Shown: in pieces, positions 29,335 through 38,366 of the stretch | Position numbering within the stretch: the first letter of the stretch is position 1 | How the letters are laid out: each line of letters opens with the position of its first letter | Origin: Snodgrassella alvi | GTDB lineage: Bacteria > Pseudomonadota > Gammaproteobacteria > Burkholderiales > Neisseriaceae | Reading direction: 5' to 3' | DNA: 64,000 nucleotides | Assembly: GCF_002777855.1 (NCBI RefSeq) | Contig: NZ_MEIK01000034.1 | Location: forward strand, 62,001-126,000 | Position numbers and translations under genes: made by a program | The notes under the pieces: model-generated | Databases searched by the model: none | Told to the model about the DNA's origin: nothing | The model's input: the letters and a program-made list of their open reading frames with translations, nothing else

Positions 29335-30282
29335 GTTCCGTCCTTTGTGCAGATTTTTTTAGATTTTCAAATTAGCATTGTATCCAAACTTGGGGACAAA
29401 CGGTTAAAGTTTAAAGTACCTAACTATCATGGTTTTCGCAGTAGCTGAATAAACATGGTTTAGGAAATTTCAGATAACAGAATCAAACCTGCATACCTTC
29501 TTACAGATTTATGTAATCCGTATTTTATAGTTTCTCAATGTAGTATTAGACTTACCGATGCTGACTAAAATCAGCCCCGTATCTTCAAATTAACAACTCG
29601 ATGTGAATAAGTCGCCGACATAAAAATAAATTTAAATAGAAAAAATAAATTTAAATAGAAATAAGAAAAACAAAGATACAGAAAATTTTTTCAGTGGATC
29701 TGAAAGGTTTATTCTGTAATCTAAAAAACATTTTATTATGTATATGTTATTAATGAATATAAAATATTTGTATGCATAATGGTTTGTGTAAAATTAAGCT
29801 TAATAGAATAATTTTTTTTTGTTTAGCGTTGTGTTTTTAAAATCATTCAAATATAAATGATTTGTGTTAATGCTCATAACATTTTAAAGGTTATATCCGT
29901 CTTTCATTTACTTTATGCGCCAATGAATTACCCTTTTTTGTCCTTTAATCTACAGACTAAAAGGCTGATATATACTAGTTTGTGAACATATGTTTGGTTG
30001 TTTTAAATCAGAAAATTGGTGTAAAAAGACATTGCCGATTGCCTATTACACTGGTACGATTTAAGCGAAAATACAGTATGTTGCATCACAATAATCTATG
30101 CTTTTATCCAGTTTGGATTATGCTGAATTATTGTAAGTTGTTTGAATTTATATGTATTTTTTCTTATCAATTTGGTAAAGCAATTAAAGTAATTGATGAT
30201 AAAAAGAAAATAAATAGATGAAATAGCAACAACATAAAGTGTTTTGTTCATGACTCAATCCCATATGAAAGAGGATATTGCT
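29335..30282. other. Long AT-rich upstream region of the pdh cluster
   Basis: About 950 bases between the divergent cbpA and aceE. It contains a tandem pair of the same 19-mer (29622-29640 and 29641-29659) and several A/T tracts. An 79-codon frame at 29982-30221 has no ribosome-binding site and no recognisable similarity, and I do not accept it. The aceE promoter must lie here, but no boxes could be assigned with confidence. Confidence 0.4.
29622..29659. repeat. Tandem duplication of a 19-base unit
   Basis: Two perfect adjacent copies of AAAAATAAATTTAAATAGA occur in the non-coding region before aceE. Confidence 0.85.
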
Positions 30283-32958
30283 ATGTCTGCTGACTTCCAT
30301 GATCAAGATATCGATCCGATTGAAACCCAGGAATGGTTGGATTCGCTCAGTTCAGTATTAAAAGAAGAGGGGCCTGAGCGCGCACATTATTTAATGGAAA
30401 GCTTAGTGCGCTATATACGCCGCCGTGGCATCTACATGCCATTTTCAGCCACTACCGCCTATCTCAACACTATTCCTGTTGGTAAAGAAAAAAAATCACC
30501 GGGTAATCATGAATTAGAACATCGTATTCGATCATTGGTACGCTGGAATGCAGCGGCACTAGTATTGAACGCTAGCAAAAAAAATCTCGAATTGGGTGGC
30601 CACATAGCCAGCTTCCAATCCTGTGCTACTTTGTATGATGTCGGTTTTAATCATTTTTGGCATGGTAAAACAGAAAATCAAGAAGGCGACCTTGTATTTT
30701 TCCAGGGACACAGTGCTCCCGGTTTCTACGCCAGAGCTTTTGTAGAAGGTCGATTAACTGAAGAGCAGATGCAAAATTTCCGGCAGGAAGTTCATGGTCA
30801 CGGCCTATCTTCTTACCCACATCCTTGGCTGATGCCTGATTTCTGGCAGTTTCCAACCGTATCTATGGGGCTTGGTCCAATACAGGGTATCTATCAAGCT
30901 CGCTTACTGAAATATCTCGAATCCCGTGGTCTGGCCAAAACACAGGGTCGTAAAGTGTGGGTATTCTGTGGCGACGGCGAAATGGATGAGCCAGAAAGTC
31001 AGGGTGCGATTGCACTGGCAGCCCGTGATGGCCTAGATAATTTGATTTTTGTGGTGAATTGTAATTTACAGCGTCTGGATGGTCCGGTACGTGGTAACGG
31101 TAAAATTATTCAGGAATTGGAAGGCAACTTCCGCGGTGCTGGCTGGAACGTATTGAAAGTAATCTGGGGCAGCCGCTGGGATGCGCTGCTGGCTCAAGAC
31201 AAAGACAATCTGCTGAAACAACGCATGGAAGAATGTGTAGACGGCGATTATCAGATGTATAAGTCTCAGAATGGTGCCTATGTAAGGGAACATTTTTTCA
31301 ATACGCCTGAGCTGAAAGCCATGGTAGCCAATATGTCAGACGATGAAATTTGGTCTCTGAATCGTGGTGGCCATGACCCGCATAAAGTTTATGCAGCTTA
31401 CTACGAAGCCGTGAACAATCCAGATGGACGTCCAACTGTGATTCTGGCTAAAACCATTAAAGGCTATGGCATGGGTGCTTCTGGCGAAGCGCAAAATACA
31501 GCCCATCAGGCCAAGAAAATGGACATGAAATCTCTGAAACAGTTCCGTGACCGATTCGAAATTCCGGTTACCGATGAAGAGATGGAACACACTCTTCCAT
31601 TCTTCCGCTTACCGGAAGACAGTGAAGAAATGCAATATATGAAAGAGCGTCGTGCTCAGCTCGGTGGCTTCCTACCATATCGTCACCCCGATTCTGAAAA
31701 ACTGCCAATTCCGCCACTGAGCGATTTTGCCGCACAACTACAAGATAGTGGCGACCGAGAATTTTCTACGACTATGGCGTTTGTGCGTATCTTGAGCACA
31801 TTGTTGAAAGATAAAAACATCGGTAAACGCGTCGTGCCGATTGTACCGGATGAAAGCCGTACTTTTGGTATGGAAGGTTTGTTCCGTCAGTATGCGATCT
31901 GGAATCCGAAAGGACAGATTTATACTCCGCAGGATCATGACCAGCTCATGTTCTATAAAGAATCTAAAAACGGTCAGATTTTTCAAGAAGGTATTAACGA
32001 ACCAGGCGCCATGAGTTCATGGATAGCAGCTGCTACTAGCTATTCAAACAATGATTATCCACTGATTCCATTCTATATCTATTACTCAATGTTTGGTTTC
32101 CAGCGTATTGGTGATCTGGCTTGGGCTGCTGGGGATCAACGAGCCCGTGGCTTTATGCTGGGTGGTACCGCCGGCCGTACTACTCTAAACGGTGAAGGTT
32201 TGCAGCATCAGGATGGCCACAGTCATATACAAGCAGAACTGATACCAAACTGTATATCATATGATCCTTCATTCTCTTATGAAGTAGCTGTAATTATTCA
32301 GCATGGTATGCAGCGCATGTATGTAGACCGTGAAGATGTTTTCTATTACATCACTCTGATGAACCAGAACTATAAACACCCGGCCATGCCACAGCGTGAA
32401 GGTATAGAACAGCAGATTCTAAACGGTATGTATTTGTTGCAGGAAGCTAAAGGCGGCAAACTAAAAGTGCAGCTGATGGGTTCCGGCGTGATATTGCAAG
32501 AGGTGATAGCTGCAGCAGAACTACTGAAACAGGACTTTGACGTAGAAGCCAATGTTTGGAGCGTGACTTCGTTTAATGAACTATACCGTGATGGTATCAA
32601 TATTGAACGTTACAACCGTCTGCATCCAACAGATACCCAGAAAGTACCTTATGTTACTCAACTGCTGTCTGGCCATGAAGGACCGGTGGTGGCCTCTACC
32701 GATTATGTACGTCACTTTGCCGACCGTATCCGTGCTTACGTCCCACAAGACGTATTTACTGTGTTGGGTACAGATGGCTTCGGCCGCAGTGATTCTCGTG
32801 ACAATTTGCGTGAGTTCTTTGAAATCAACCGTTACCACGTAGCGGTGGCTGCTCTGAATGGCTTAGCTGATGAAGGTAAAATCAGCAAACAGGTTGTTCA
32901 GGATGCCATCAACAAATATGGTATCAAGGCTGATGTAGAACCGAGCTGGACACGCTAA
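30283..32958 (+). CDS. aceE: Pyruvate dehydrogenase E1 component, homodimeric type
   Basis: 891 residues, close to the E. coli length. E1 decarboxylates pyruvate with thiamine diphosphate and acetylates the E2 lipoyl group. The start DIDPIETQEWLDSL, HGHGLSSYPHPWLMPDFWQFP, the ThDP motif GDGEMDEPESQG followed by the NLQRLDG stretch, and GLQHQDGHSH are diagnostic of the AceE (not the E1 alpha/beta) type. ATG 30283 has GAGGA seven bases ahead and matches the family N terminus; the open frame starts 13 residues earlier at ATG 30250/TTG 30244. It heads the aceE-aceF-lpdA group. Confidence 0.98.
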   Translation: MSADFHDQDIDPIETQEWLDSLSSVLKEEGPERAHYLMESLVRYIRRRGIYMPFSATTAYLNTIPVGKEKKSPGNHELEHRIRSLVRWNAAALVLNASKKNLELGGHIASFQSCATLYDVGFNHFWHGKTENQEGDLVFFQGHSAPGFYARAFVEGRLTEEQMQNFRQEVHGHGLSSYPHPWLMPDFWQFPTVSMGLGPIQGIYQARLLKYLESRGLAKTQGRKVWVFCGDGEMDEPESQGAIALAARDGLDNLIFVVNCNLQRLDGPVRGNGKIIQELEGNFRGAGWNVLKVIWGSRWDALLAQDKDNLLKQRMEECVDGDYQMYKSQNGAYVREHFFNTPELKAMVANMSDDEIWSLNRGGHDPHKVYAAYYEAVNNPDGRPTVILAKTIKGYGMGASGEAQNTAHQAKKMDMKSLKQFRDRFEIPVTDEEMEHTLPFFRLPEDSEEMQYMKERRAQLGGFLPYRHPDSEKLPIPPLSDFAAQLQDSGDREFSTTMAFVRILSTLLKDKNIGKRVVPIVPDESRTFGMEGLFRQYAIWNPKGQIYTPQDHDQLMFYKESKNGQIFQEGINEPGAMSSWIAAATSYSNNDYPLIPFYIYYSMFGFQRIGDLAWAAGDQRARGFMLGGTAGRTTLNGEGLQHQDGHSHIQAELIPNCISYDPSFSYEVAVIIQHGMQRMYVDREDVFYYITLMNQNYKHPAMPQREGIEQQILNGMYLLQEAKGGKLKVQLMGSGVILQEVIAAAELLKQDFDVEANVWSVTSFNELYRDGINIERYNRLHPTDTQKVPYVTQLLSGHEGPVVASTDYVRHFADRIRAYVPQDVFTVLGTDGFGRSDSRDNLREFFEINRYHVAVAALNGLADEGKISKQVVQDAINKYGIKADVEPSWTR

Positions 32959-32966
32959 TGAACCGA

Positions 32967-33000
32967 CTGCCTGAATCCTCTTGGGTTTCAGGCAGGTTTT
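32967..33000 (+). terminator. Hairpin between aceE and aceF
   Basis: CTGCCTGAA/TTCAGGCAG (32967-32975 and 32987-32995) is a perfect 9-bp stem followed by GTTTTG. It may attenuate transcription into aceF. The half-site resembles DNA-uptake-type words of Neisseriaceae. Confidence 0.55.
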
Positions 33001-33066
33001 GTTGGCTGTATAAGCTAACGATTGTCGGACGCAGGCAACAGCCTGCTGTCACCAAAGGACATAATG

Positions 33067-34692
33067 ATGAGTCAGATTGTAGAAATAAAAGTACCGGATA
33101 TCGGTAATTATACCGGTGTCGATGTCATTGATGTGGCTGTAAAAGTGGGCGATAAAATTGCCGTAGACGATACTTTGATTACACTTGAAACCGATAAAGC
33201 CACCATGGACGTACCGGCTGACCACGCAGGAGTGGTAAAAGAAGTGTTGGTAAAAGTGGGGGATAAAGTTTCAGAAGGCAGTGTGATTGTCAAAGTAGAA
33301 GCTGCTGACGCAGCCACTACAACGCAAACGGCCGAAGCTCCGGCCAAAGCTGCAGCTACAGTGCCGGCAGCTACCACAGCCAAGCCAGTAGCCGTAAATG
33401 TACCTGATATCGGTAATTTTTCTAATGTAGATGTTATAGAAGTAGACATCAAAGTAGGTGATGAAGTCGCTGTAGACCAGACACTGGTTACACTCGAAAC
33501 CGACAAAGCCACCATGGATGTCCCATCCACAGTGGCCGGAAAGGTAACCGCTGTACATGTGAAGGTGGGTGACAAAGTATCAGAAGGCAGTGCACTCATC
33601 GAAGTAGCCGCCGTTTCTGCTCCTGCTGCTGAATCGGCTACACAGGATCAAAAACAAGCTGCGGAAATCAAAAAACAGGTTGCAGCTACGCCATCAGCAG
33701 AAAACAATGAATTGCGTGCCGAAATTAAGAGCCATGTTTCTCAAGCATTTGGCAGCTCTGACATCGACGAAAAAGGGTTTGAAAAAGCCCATGCAAGCCC
33801 CTCTGTGCGTAAACTGGCGCGTGAGCTGGGTGTAGATTTAGGTCGAGTAAGTGGCAGCGGTCGCAAAGGACGCATCACTCCGCTTGATTTGCGCAATTTT
33901 GTCAAAGAAGTCATGCAGAAAGTCGAGCATGGTGGTGCTGGCACTGCTCTGGGTGGTGGTTTGGATTTATTGCCATGGCCGAAAGTAGATTTCAGTCAAT
34001 TTGGTGAAATCGAAGTCAAAGAGCTGTCCCGTATCAAGAAAATATCTGGTCAGAATCTGGCACGCAATTGGGTAATGATTCCGCATGTCACCTTGCAAGA
34101 AGATGCGGACATGACCGAACTGGAAACATTCCGCAAGCAACTGAATAAAGAATGGGAGCGCGCAGGACTGAAAGTATCTCCGCTGGCTTTTATCATTCTG
34201 GCCTGTGTGAAAGCCTTGCAAGAATTTCCGGAATTCAACTCATCTTTGGATGGCAATAACCTGATACTGAAAAAATACATCAATATCGGTTTTGCTGCTG
34301 ATACGCCGAATGGTCTGGTTGTACCAGTTATCAAAAATGCTGATAAAAAAGGCCTCAAAGAAATCACGCAGGAACTGGCCGACATGAGTAAGCGTGCACG
34401 TGAAGGAAAGCTCAAACCACAGGAAATGCAAGGTGCCTGCTTCACCATTTCTTCTCTAGGTGGCATCGGCGGCACCGGCTTTACGCCAATTATCAATGCA
34501 CCTGAGGTGGCGATTCTTGGCGTTTGCAAATCGCAGATTAAACCAAGCTGGAATGGTAAGGAGTTCGAACCGCGCTTACAGTGTCCGTTGTCACTATCTT
34601 TTGACCATCGTGTGATTGATGGCGCAGCTGGCATGCGTTTTCTGGTATTTATCAGCCAGCTGCTGGCTGATTTCCGCCGCGTTACTCTGTAA
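33067..34692 (+). CDS. aceF: Dihydrolipoamide acetyltransferase (E2 of pyruvate dehydrogenase)
   Basis: 541 residues. Two lipoyl domains (1-78 and about 108-182) each carry ETDKATMDVP with lipoylated Lys44 and Lys147. They are joined by Ala/Thr/Pro-rich linkers, then an E1/E3-binding domain at about 243-279 (HASPSVRKLARELG...GRKGRITPLDL) and the catalytic acetyltransferase domain, ending with the active-site SFDHRVIDGAAGMRF. It moves the acetyl group to CoA and forms the complex core. ATG codons at 33064 and 33067 are both possible behind AAAGGA. Confidence 0.98.
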   Translation: MSQIVEIKVPDIGNYTGVDVIDVAVKVGDKIAVDDTLITLETDKATMDVPADHAGVVKEVLVKVGDKVSEGSVIVKVEAADAATTTQTAEAPAKAAATVPAATTAKPVAVNVPDIGNFSNVDVIEVDIKVGDEVAVDQTLVTLETDKATMDVPSTVAGKVTAVHVKVGDKVSEGSALIEVAAVSAPAAESATQDQKQAAEIKKQVAATPSAENNELRAEIKSHVSQAFGSSDIDEKGFEKAHASPSVRKLARELGVDLGRVSGSGRKGRITPLDLRNFVKEVMQKVEHGGAGTALGGGLDLLPWPKVDFSQFGEIEVKELSRIKKISGQNLARNWVMIPHVTLQEDADMTELETFRKQLNKEWERAGLKVSPLAFIILACVKALQEFPEFNSSLDGNNLILKKYINIGFAADTPNGLVVPVIKNADKKGLKEITQELADMSKRAREGKLKPQEMQGACFTISSLGGIGGTGFTPIINAPEVAILGVCKSQIKPSWNGKEFEPRLQCPLSLSFDHRVIDGAAGMRFLVFISQLLADFRRVTL

Positions 34693-34706
34693 AACTTCAA
34701 TTCCGG

Positions 34707-34744
34707 AGGCTGCCTGAAAACCGAAACGTTTTCGGCAGCCTGAA
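34707..34744 (+). other. Hairpin with paired GCCTGAA words after aceF
   Basis: GGCTGCC and GGCAGCC frame an inner CCGAAA/TTTCGG stem between aceF and lpdA. The segment contains AGGCTGCCTGAA and CGGCAGCCTGAA; the latter is one base from a Neisseriaceae DNA-uptake-sequence dialect I recall (AGGCAGCCTGAA). No T run follows, so a terminator role is weak. Confidence 0.4.
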
Positions 34745-34804
34745 TACATGAAATGCAGGCACATACTGTTGTTTAACATACAACAGTCTGGAAAAGGTTA
34801 GATC

Positions 34805-36559
34805 ATGAGCTTAATTGAACTGAAAGTACCGGATATTGGCAATTATCAGAATGTTGATATCATAGCGGTAGAAATCAAAACGGGCGATACCATTGCGGTA
34901 GACGATACCCTCATTACACTGGAAACTGACAAAGCCACGATGGATGTACCGGCTGAAATAGCCGGCGTGGTAAAGGAAGTTAGAGTTAAAGTAGGCGATA
35001 AAATTTCTGAGGGTGGGGTGATTGCTGTAATAGAAGCTGCGGCTGCAACAGCCAAAGCAGCGGCACCGGCCAGTGAAACAGCTCCCGTTGCAGCTTCGCA
35101 AGCGGCCACTTACAGCGGCAGCAGTGATGCTGAATATGATGTAGTCGTGTTAGGCGGTGGCCCTGGTGGCTATTCTGCAGCTTTTGCTGCAGCCGACGAA
35201 GGCCTCAAAGTAGCAGTTGTAGAACGTTATGCCACGCTAGGCGGTGTGTGTTTGAACGTGGGTTGTATCCCTTCCAAAGCATTGTTGCACAACGCTGCAG
35301 TGATTGACGAAGTGAAAGAGCTTAAAGCCAATGGTATTGAGTATCCGGCTCCAAAAATTGATATAGACCAGCTACGCAGCTACAAAGAAAATGTAGTTGC
35401 CAGAATGACAGGTGGTCTTGCCGGTATGGCTAAAACACGTAAAGTCGATATTATCCGCGGTAATGGCCGGTATATCGATCCACATCACATTGAGGTCAAA
35501 CTGACTTCCGGCGAAGGTAAAACAGAAACCGGCGAAAAAGTTACTCTGGCTTTCAAAAACACCATTATTGCTGCCGGCAGTCGTGTGGTGAATCTGCCGT
35601 TTATTCCAGAGGATCCACGCATTGTCGATTCTACCGGTGCACTGGCATTGAAATCTGTGCCCGAAAAAATGTTGATAATCGGTGGCGGTATCATTGGTCT
35701 AGAAATGGGCACGGTTTACAGTACACTTGGTGCACGCCTAGATGTAGTGGAAATGATGGGTGGCCTGATGCTCGGCGCTGACCGTGATATGGTTAGAATC
35801 TGGCAAAAGAAAAACGAACATCGTTTCGATAATATTATGCTGAACACCAAAACCACAGCAGTCGAAGCCAGAGAAGACGGTATTTATGTTACCTTTGAAG
35901 GTGATAAAGCACCAGCTGAACCACAACGCTATGATCTAGTACTGGTGGCTGCCGGCCGTGCCCCGAATGGTAAGCTGATTGGTGCTGAAAATGCCGGTGT
36001 AGAGGTTACCGACCGTGGCTTTATCAATGTAGACAAACAGATGCGTACTAATGTGCCGCATATTTATGCAATTGGAGATATTGTCGGCCAACCAATGCTA
36101 GCGCACAAAGCTGTACATGAAGGTCACGTTGCTGCCGAAAACTGCGCCGGTCATCAAGCCTATTTCGATGCACGGGTAATTCCTAGCGTGGCCTATACTA
36201 ATCCAGAAGTGGCCTGGGCTGGTATAACCGAAGATCAGGCTAAAAAAGATGGTGTCAAAATCACTAAAGCAGTGTTTCCATGGGCAGCCTCTGGCAGAGC
36301 TGTAGCCAATGGTTGCAGTGAGGGCGCGACGAAACTAATTTTCGATGCCGATAGTGGATTGATTATTGGTGGTGCCATTGTCGGCCCCAGTGCCGGCGAC
36401 ATGATTGGTGAAATCTGTCTTGCCATCGAAATGGGTTGTGATGCAGACGATATCGGCCGTACCATTCATCCGCATCCAACACTTGGTGAATCTATTGGCA
36501 TGGCTGCTGAAGTAGCCATGGGAACCTGTACTGATTTACCGCCACAGCGTAAAAAATAA
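34805..36559 (+). CDS. lpdA: Dihydrolipoamide dehydrogenase with N-terminal lipoyl domain (E3)
   Basis: 584 residues. Residues 1-78 are a lipoyl domain (ETDKATMDVP, Lys43), joined by an Ala-rich linker to a complete flavoprotein: FAD motif VVVLGGGPGGYSAAFAA at 113-129, redox pair GGVCLNVGC (Cys149, Cys154), NAD motif IIGGGIIGLEMGTVY, and the C-terminal HPHPTLGES catalytic His. It reoxidises dihydrolipoyl E2 with NAD+. The fused lipoyl domain is known in Neisseria (p64k) and some other bacteria. A GAAAAGG site precedes the ATG; a strong terminator follows. Confidence 0.98.
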   Translation: MSLIELKVPDIGNYQNVDIIAVEIKTGDTIAVDDTLITLETDKATMDVPAEIAGVVKEVRVKVGDKISEGGVIAVIEAAAATAKAAAPASETAPVAASQAATYSGSSDAEYDVVVLGGGPGGYSAAFAAADEGLKVAVVERYATLGGVCLNVGCIPSKALLHNAAVIDEVKELKANGIEYPAPKIDIDQLRSYKENVVARMTGGLAGMAKTRKVDIIRGNGRYIDPHHIEVKLTSGEGKTETGEKVTLAFKNTIIAAGSRVVNLPFIPEDPRIVDSTGALALKSVPEKMLIIGGGIIGLEMGTVYSTLGARLDVVEMMGGLMLGADRDMVRIWQKKNEHRFDNIMLNTKTTAVEAREDGIYVTFEGDKAPAEPQRYDLVLVAAGRAPNGKLIGAENAGVEVTDRGFINVDKQMRTNVPHIYAIGDIVGQPMLAHKAVHEGHVAAENCAGHQAYFDARVIPSVAYTNPEVAWAGITEDQAKKDGVKITKAVFPWAASGRAVANGCSEGATKLIFDADSGLIIGGAIVGPSAGDMIGEICLAIEMGCDADDIGRTIHPHPTLGESIGMAAEVAMGTCTDLPPQRKK

Positions 36560-36578
36560 GCTGTTGAAGGCTTGTTAT

Positions 36579-36617
36579 AGCCAGCTGTTCGAATTGGTTC
36601 GAACAGCTGGCTTTTTT
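36579..36617 (+). terminator. Terminator of the pdh cluster
   Basis: A perfect 15-bp stem (AGCCAGCTGTTCGAA / TTCGAACAGCTGGCT) with loop TTGG is followed by six T, 20 bases after the lpdA stop. Confidence 0.95.
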
Positions 36618-36813
36618 ATTGGGCAGTGAGAAGATAGAAATCGATGAGATAGATTATTCAATTATCATTACGTAATATTTACAGATATAATCACCTCAGC
36701 AGATAAATTATTTCAGAACGTTATTTATTCAGTTATTATTAGAATAATAAAAGGCAGATTACTGCCAGATTATTGCTGCAAGCTTATTTTTTTAATCAGC
36801 AAGAGTATATTTA

Positions 36814-37938
36814 ATGAATATCAACAGCAAAAAACATTCTCCTGTTACTCCATGGATTATTGGCGCGCTAGTACTACTGGGCACCATCAGTTTGTTTATC
36901 GGACTAAAACCGATATTAATGCCTTTTGTAGCAGCAGGGGTTCTGGCCTATATTCTTAATCCGCTGGTAGAAAAGTTGCGCCGTTTGAAGATCCCACGCT
37001 CTATTGCAGCCATGCTCGTGATGCTGCTAGGGCTGAGTGTAATCGTGGTATTGTTACTGATTGTCATACCAATGCTGATTAATCTGCTCGACAGCATTTA
37101 TGAAAAGCTGCCAGATTTTCTCAATTGGGTTCATCATAAACTGGTTCCGTGGCTGAATCAGACTTTTCATATTCGCCTACGCTGGGATGCTGATTACATG
37201 TCCCGCTATGTTGGTCAATGGATTCAAACTCACAATGCCAGCATTAAGGATGCTGCTTCGAAAGTGTTGCCAGTGGTATGGCAGCATGGCAGCGGCATGG
37301 TGGAATGGATAACCAATCTGTTATTATTGCCATTCCTGTTGTACTACTTTCTACTCGACTGGAACCGCTGGACAGCCGGTATCCGCCACCTGATTCCTCG
37401 CCGAGCTCTACCGGTCTACAATCGCATTTCCACTAATATGGATACTGTTCTGGGTGAATTTCTGCGCGGTGAATTATTAGTGATGGTCATTATGGGGCTG
37501 GTATATGGTTTGGGACTCGCTCTGGTAGGACTAGAATCAGGATTTGCGATTGGCATGGTGGCTGGTTTGCTGGTGTTTGTACCGTATCTGGGTGCATTTA
37601 CCGGATTGTTGCTGGCTACGCTGGCAGCTTTATTGCAGTTTAATGGCTGGACAGGACTACTGATGGTATGGGGTGTGTTTGCAATTGGCCAGTTTCTGGA
37701 AAGTTTTTTCGTTACGCCGAAAATTGTCGGTGACCGCATTGGCCTGTCACCTTTTTGGGTAATTTTTTCCTTAATGGCTTTTGGGCAGTTGCTGGGCTTT
37801 GTAGGCATGCTGCTGGCGCTGCCTCTGGCTGCCGTATGCTTGGTACTGATACGTGAAGGGACACAAGCATACTGGCATAGTGATTACTTCCGCCAGCTGC
37901 CGGAAAATGCCATCATCAAGGACGAAAAACACGAGTAA
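36814..37938 (+). CDS. AI-2E family transporter / PerM-like permease
   Basis: A 374-residue membrane protein with about eight hydrophobic segments and the AI-2E transporter (PerM/YdiK) layout: two N-terminal helices, PFVAAGVLAYILNPLVEKL, a polar central domain around residues 95-150, then FLLYYFLLDWNRW, ELLVMVIMGLVYGLGLALVGL and the C-terminal VTPKIVGDRIGLSPFWVIFSLMAFGQLLGFVGMLLALP signature. Family members have been linked to export of autoinducer-2, lipids or ions; the role here is unknown. It lies 130 bases before rpsT. Confidence 0.88.
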   Translation: MNINSKKHSPVTPWIIGALVLLGTISLFIGLKPILMPFVAAGVLAYILNPLVEKLRRLKIPRSIAAMLVMLLGLSVIVVLLLIVIPMLINLLDSIYEKLPDFLNWVHHKLVPWLNQTFHIRLRWDADYMSRYVGQWIQTHNASIKDAASKVLPVVWQHGSGMVEWITNLLLLPFLLYYFLLDWNRWTAGIRHLIPRRALPVYNRISTNMDTVLGEFLRGELLVMVIMGLVYGLGLALVGLESGFAIGMVAGLLVFVPYLGAFTGLLLATLAALLQFNGWTGLLMVWGVFAIGQFLESFFVTPKIVGDRIGLSPFWVIFSLMAFGQLLGFVGMLLALPLAAVCLVLIREGTQAYWHSDYFRQLPENAIIKDEKHE

Positions 37939-37997
37939 GCTAAGTAATCTTAATTACTTGCCACCAGCCGAAGCCAGCTAAAAAACAACAAGGGCAC

Positions 37998-38026
37998 TTG
38001 CATTTATGCTGCGAAGTCATTAAAAT
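37998..38026 (+). promoter_or_regulatory. Promoter of rpsT
   Basis: TTGCAT and TAAAAT are separated by 17 bases, ending 41 bases before the rpsT start codon. Confidence 0.55.
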
Positions 38027-38067
38027 TCGGCGTTTCATGATTTGTATATGTATGTTAGGAGATATTG

Positions 38068-38334
38068 ATGGCCAATAGTGCACAATCTCGTAAGCGCGCT
38101 CGCCAAGCACTAAAACAACGTGCTCACAACGCCAGCTTGCGTACCGCTTTTCGCACTGCGGTTAAAAAAGTATTGAAAGCTGTTGAAGCTGGTGATAAAG
38201 CCGCTGCTCAGGCTACTTACAGCGAAAGCGTTAAAGTGATTGATCGCATTGCTGATAAAGGTGTTTTCCATAAAAACAAGGCTGCACGTCATAAAAGCCG
38301 TCTGGCTGCCAAAATCAAAGCAATGGCTGCCTAA
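38068..38334 (+). CDS. rpsT: 30S ribosomal protein S20
   Basis: An 88-residue, strongly basic helical protein beginning [21 protein letters not shown] and ending with [21 protein letters not shown], which is S20. It binds 16S rRNA in early 30S assembly. ATG 38068 has AGGAG seven bases ahead; the codon before it (TTG) is only part of the open frame. Confidence 0.98.
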   Translation: MANSAQSRKRARQALKQRAHNASLRTAFRTAVKKVLKAVEAGDKAAAQATYSESVKVIDRIADKGVFHKNKAARHKSRLAAKIKAMAA

Positions 38335-38366
38335 GCTGATTACTGTTATTACATGAGAAAATTCTC

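Noticed and set aside
29982-30221. 79-codon ORF before aceE
   Set aside because: No ribosome-binding site, atypical composition and position in the aceE leader; most likely a chance frame.
33108-33599. Long antisense ORF inside aceF (163 codons) and similar antisense frames in lpdA, aceE and dgt
   Set aside because: These are shadows of strongly biased Ala/Val/Thr-rich coding sequence on the real strand; the sense proteins are unambiguous.
36655-36690. AT-rich palindromic ATTATCATTACGTAAT resembling a Fur-box half before the PerM-like gene
   Set aside because: Only one degenerate half matches and the neighbouring gene has no iron connection; chance in AT-rich DNA is likely.
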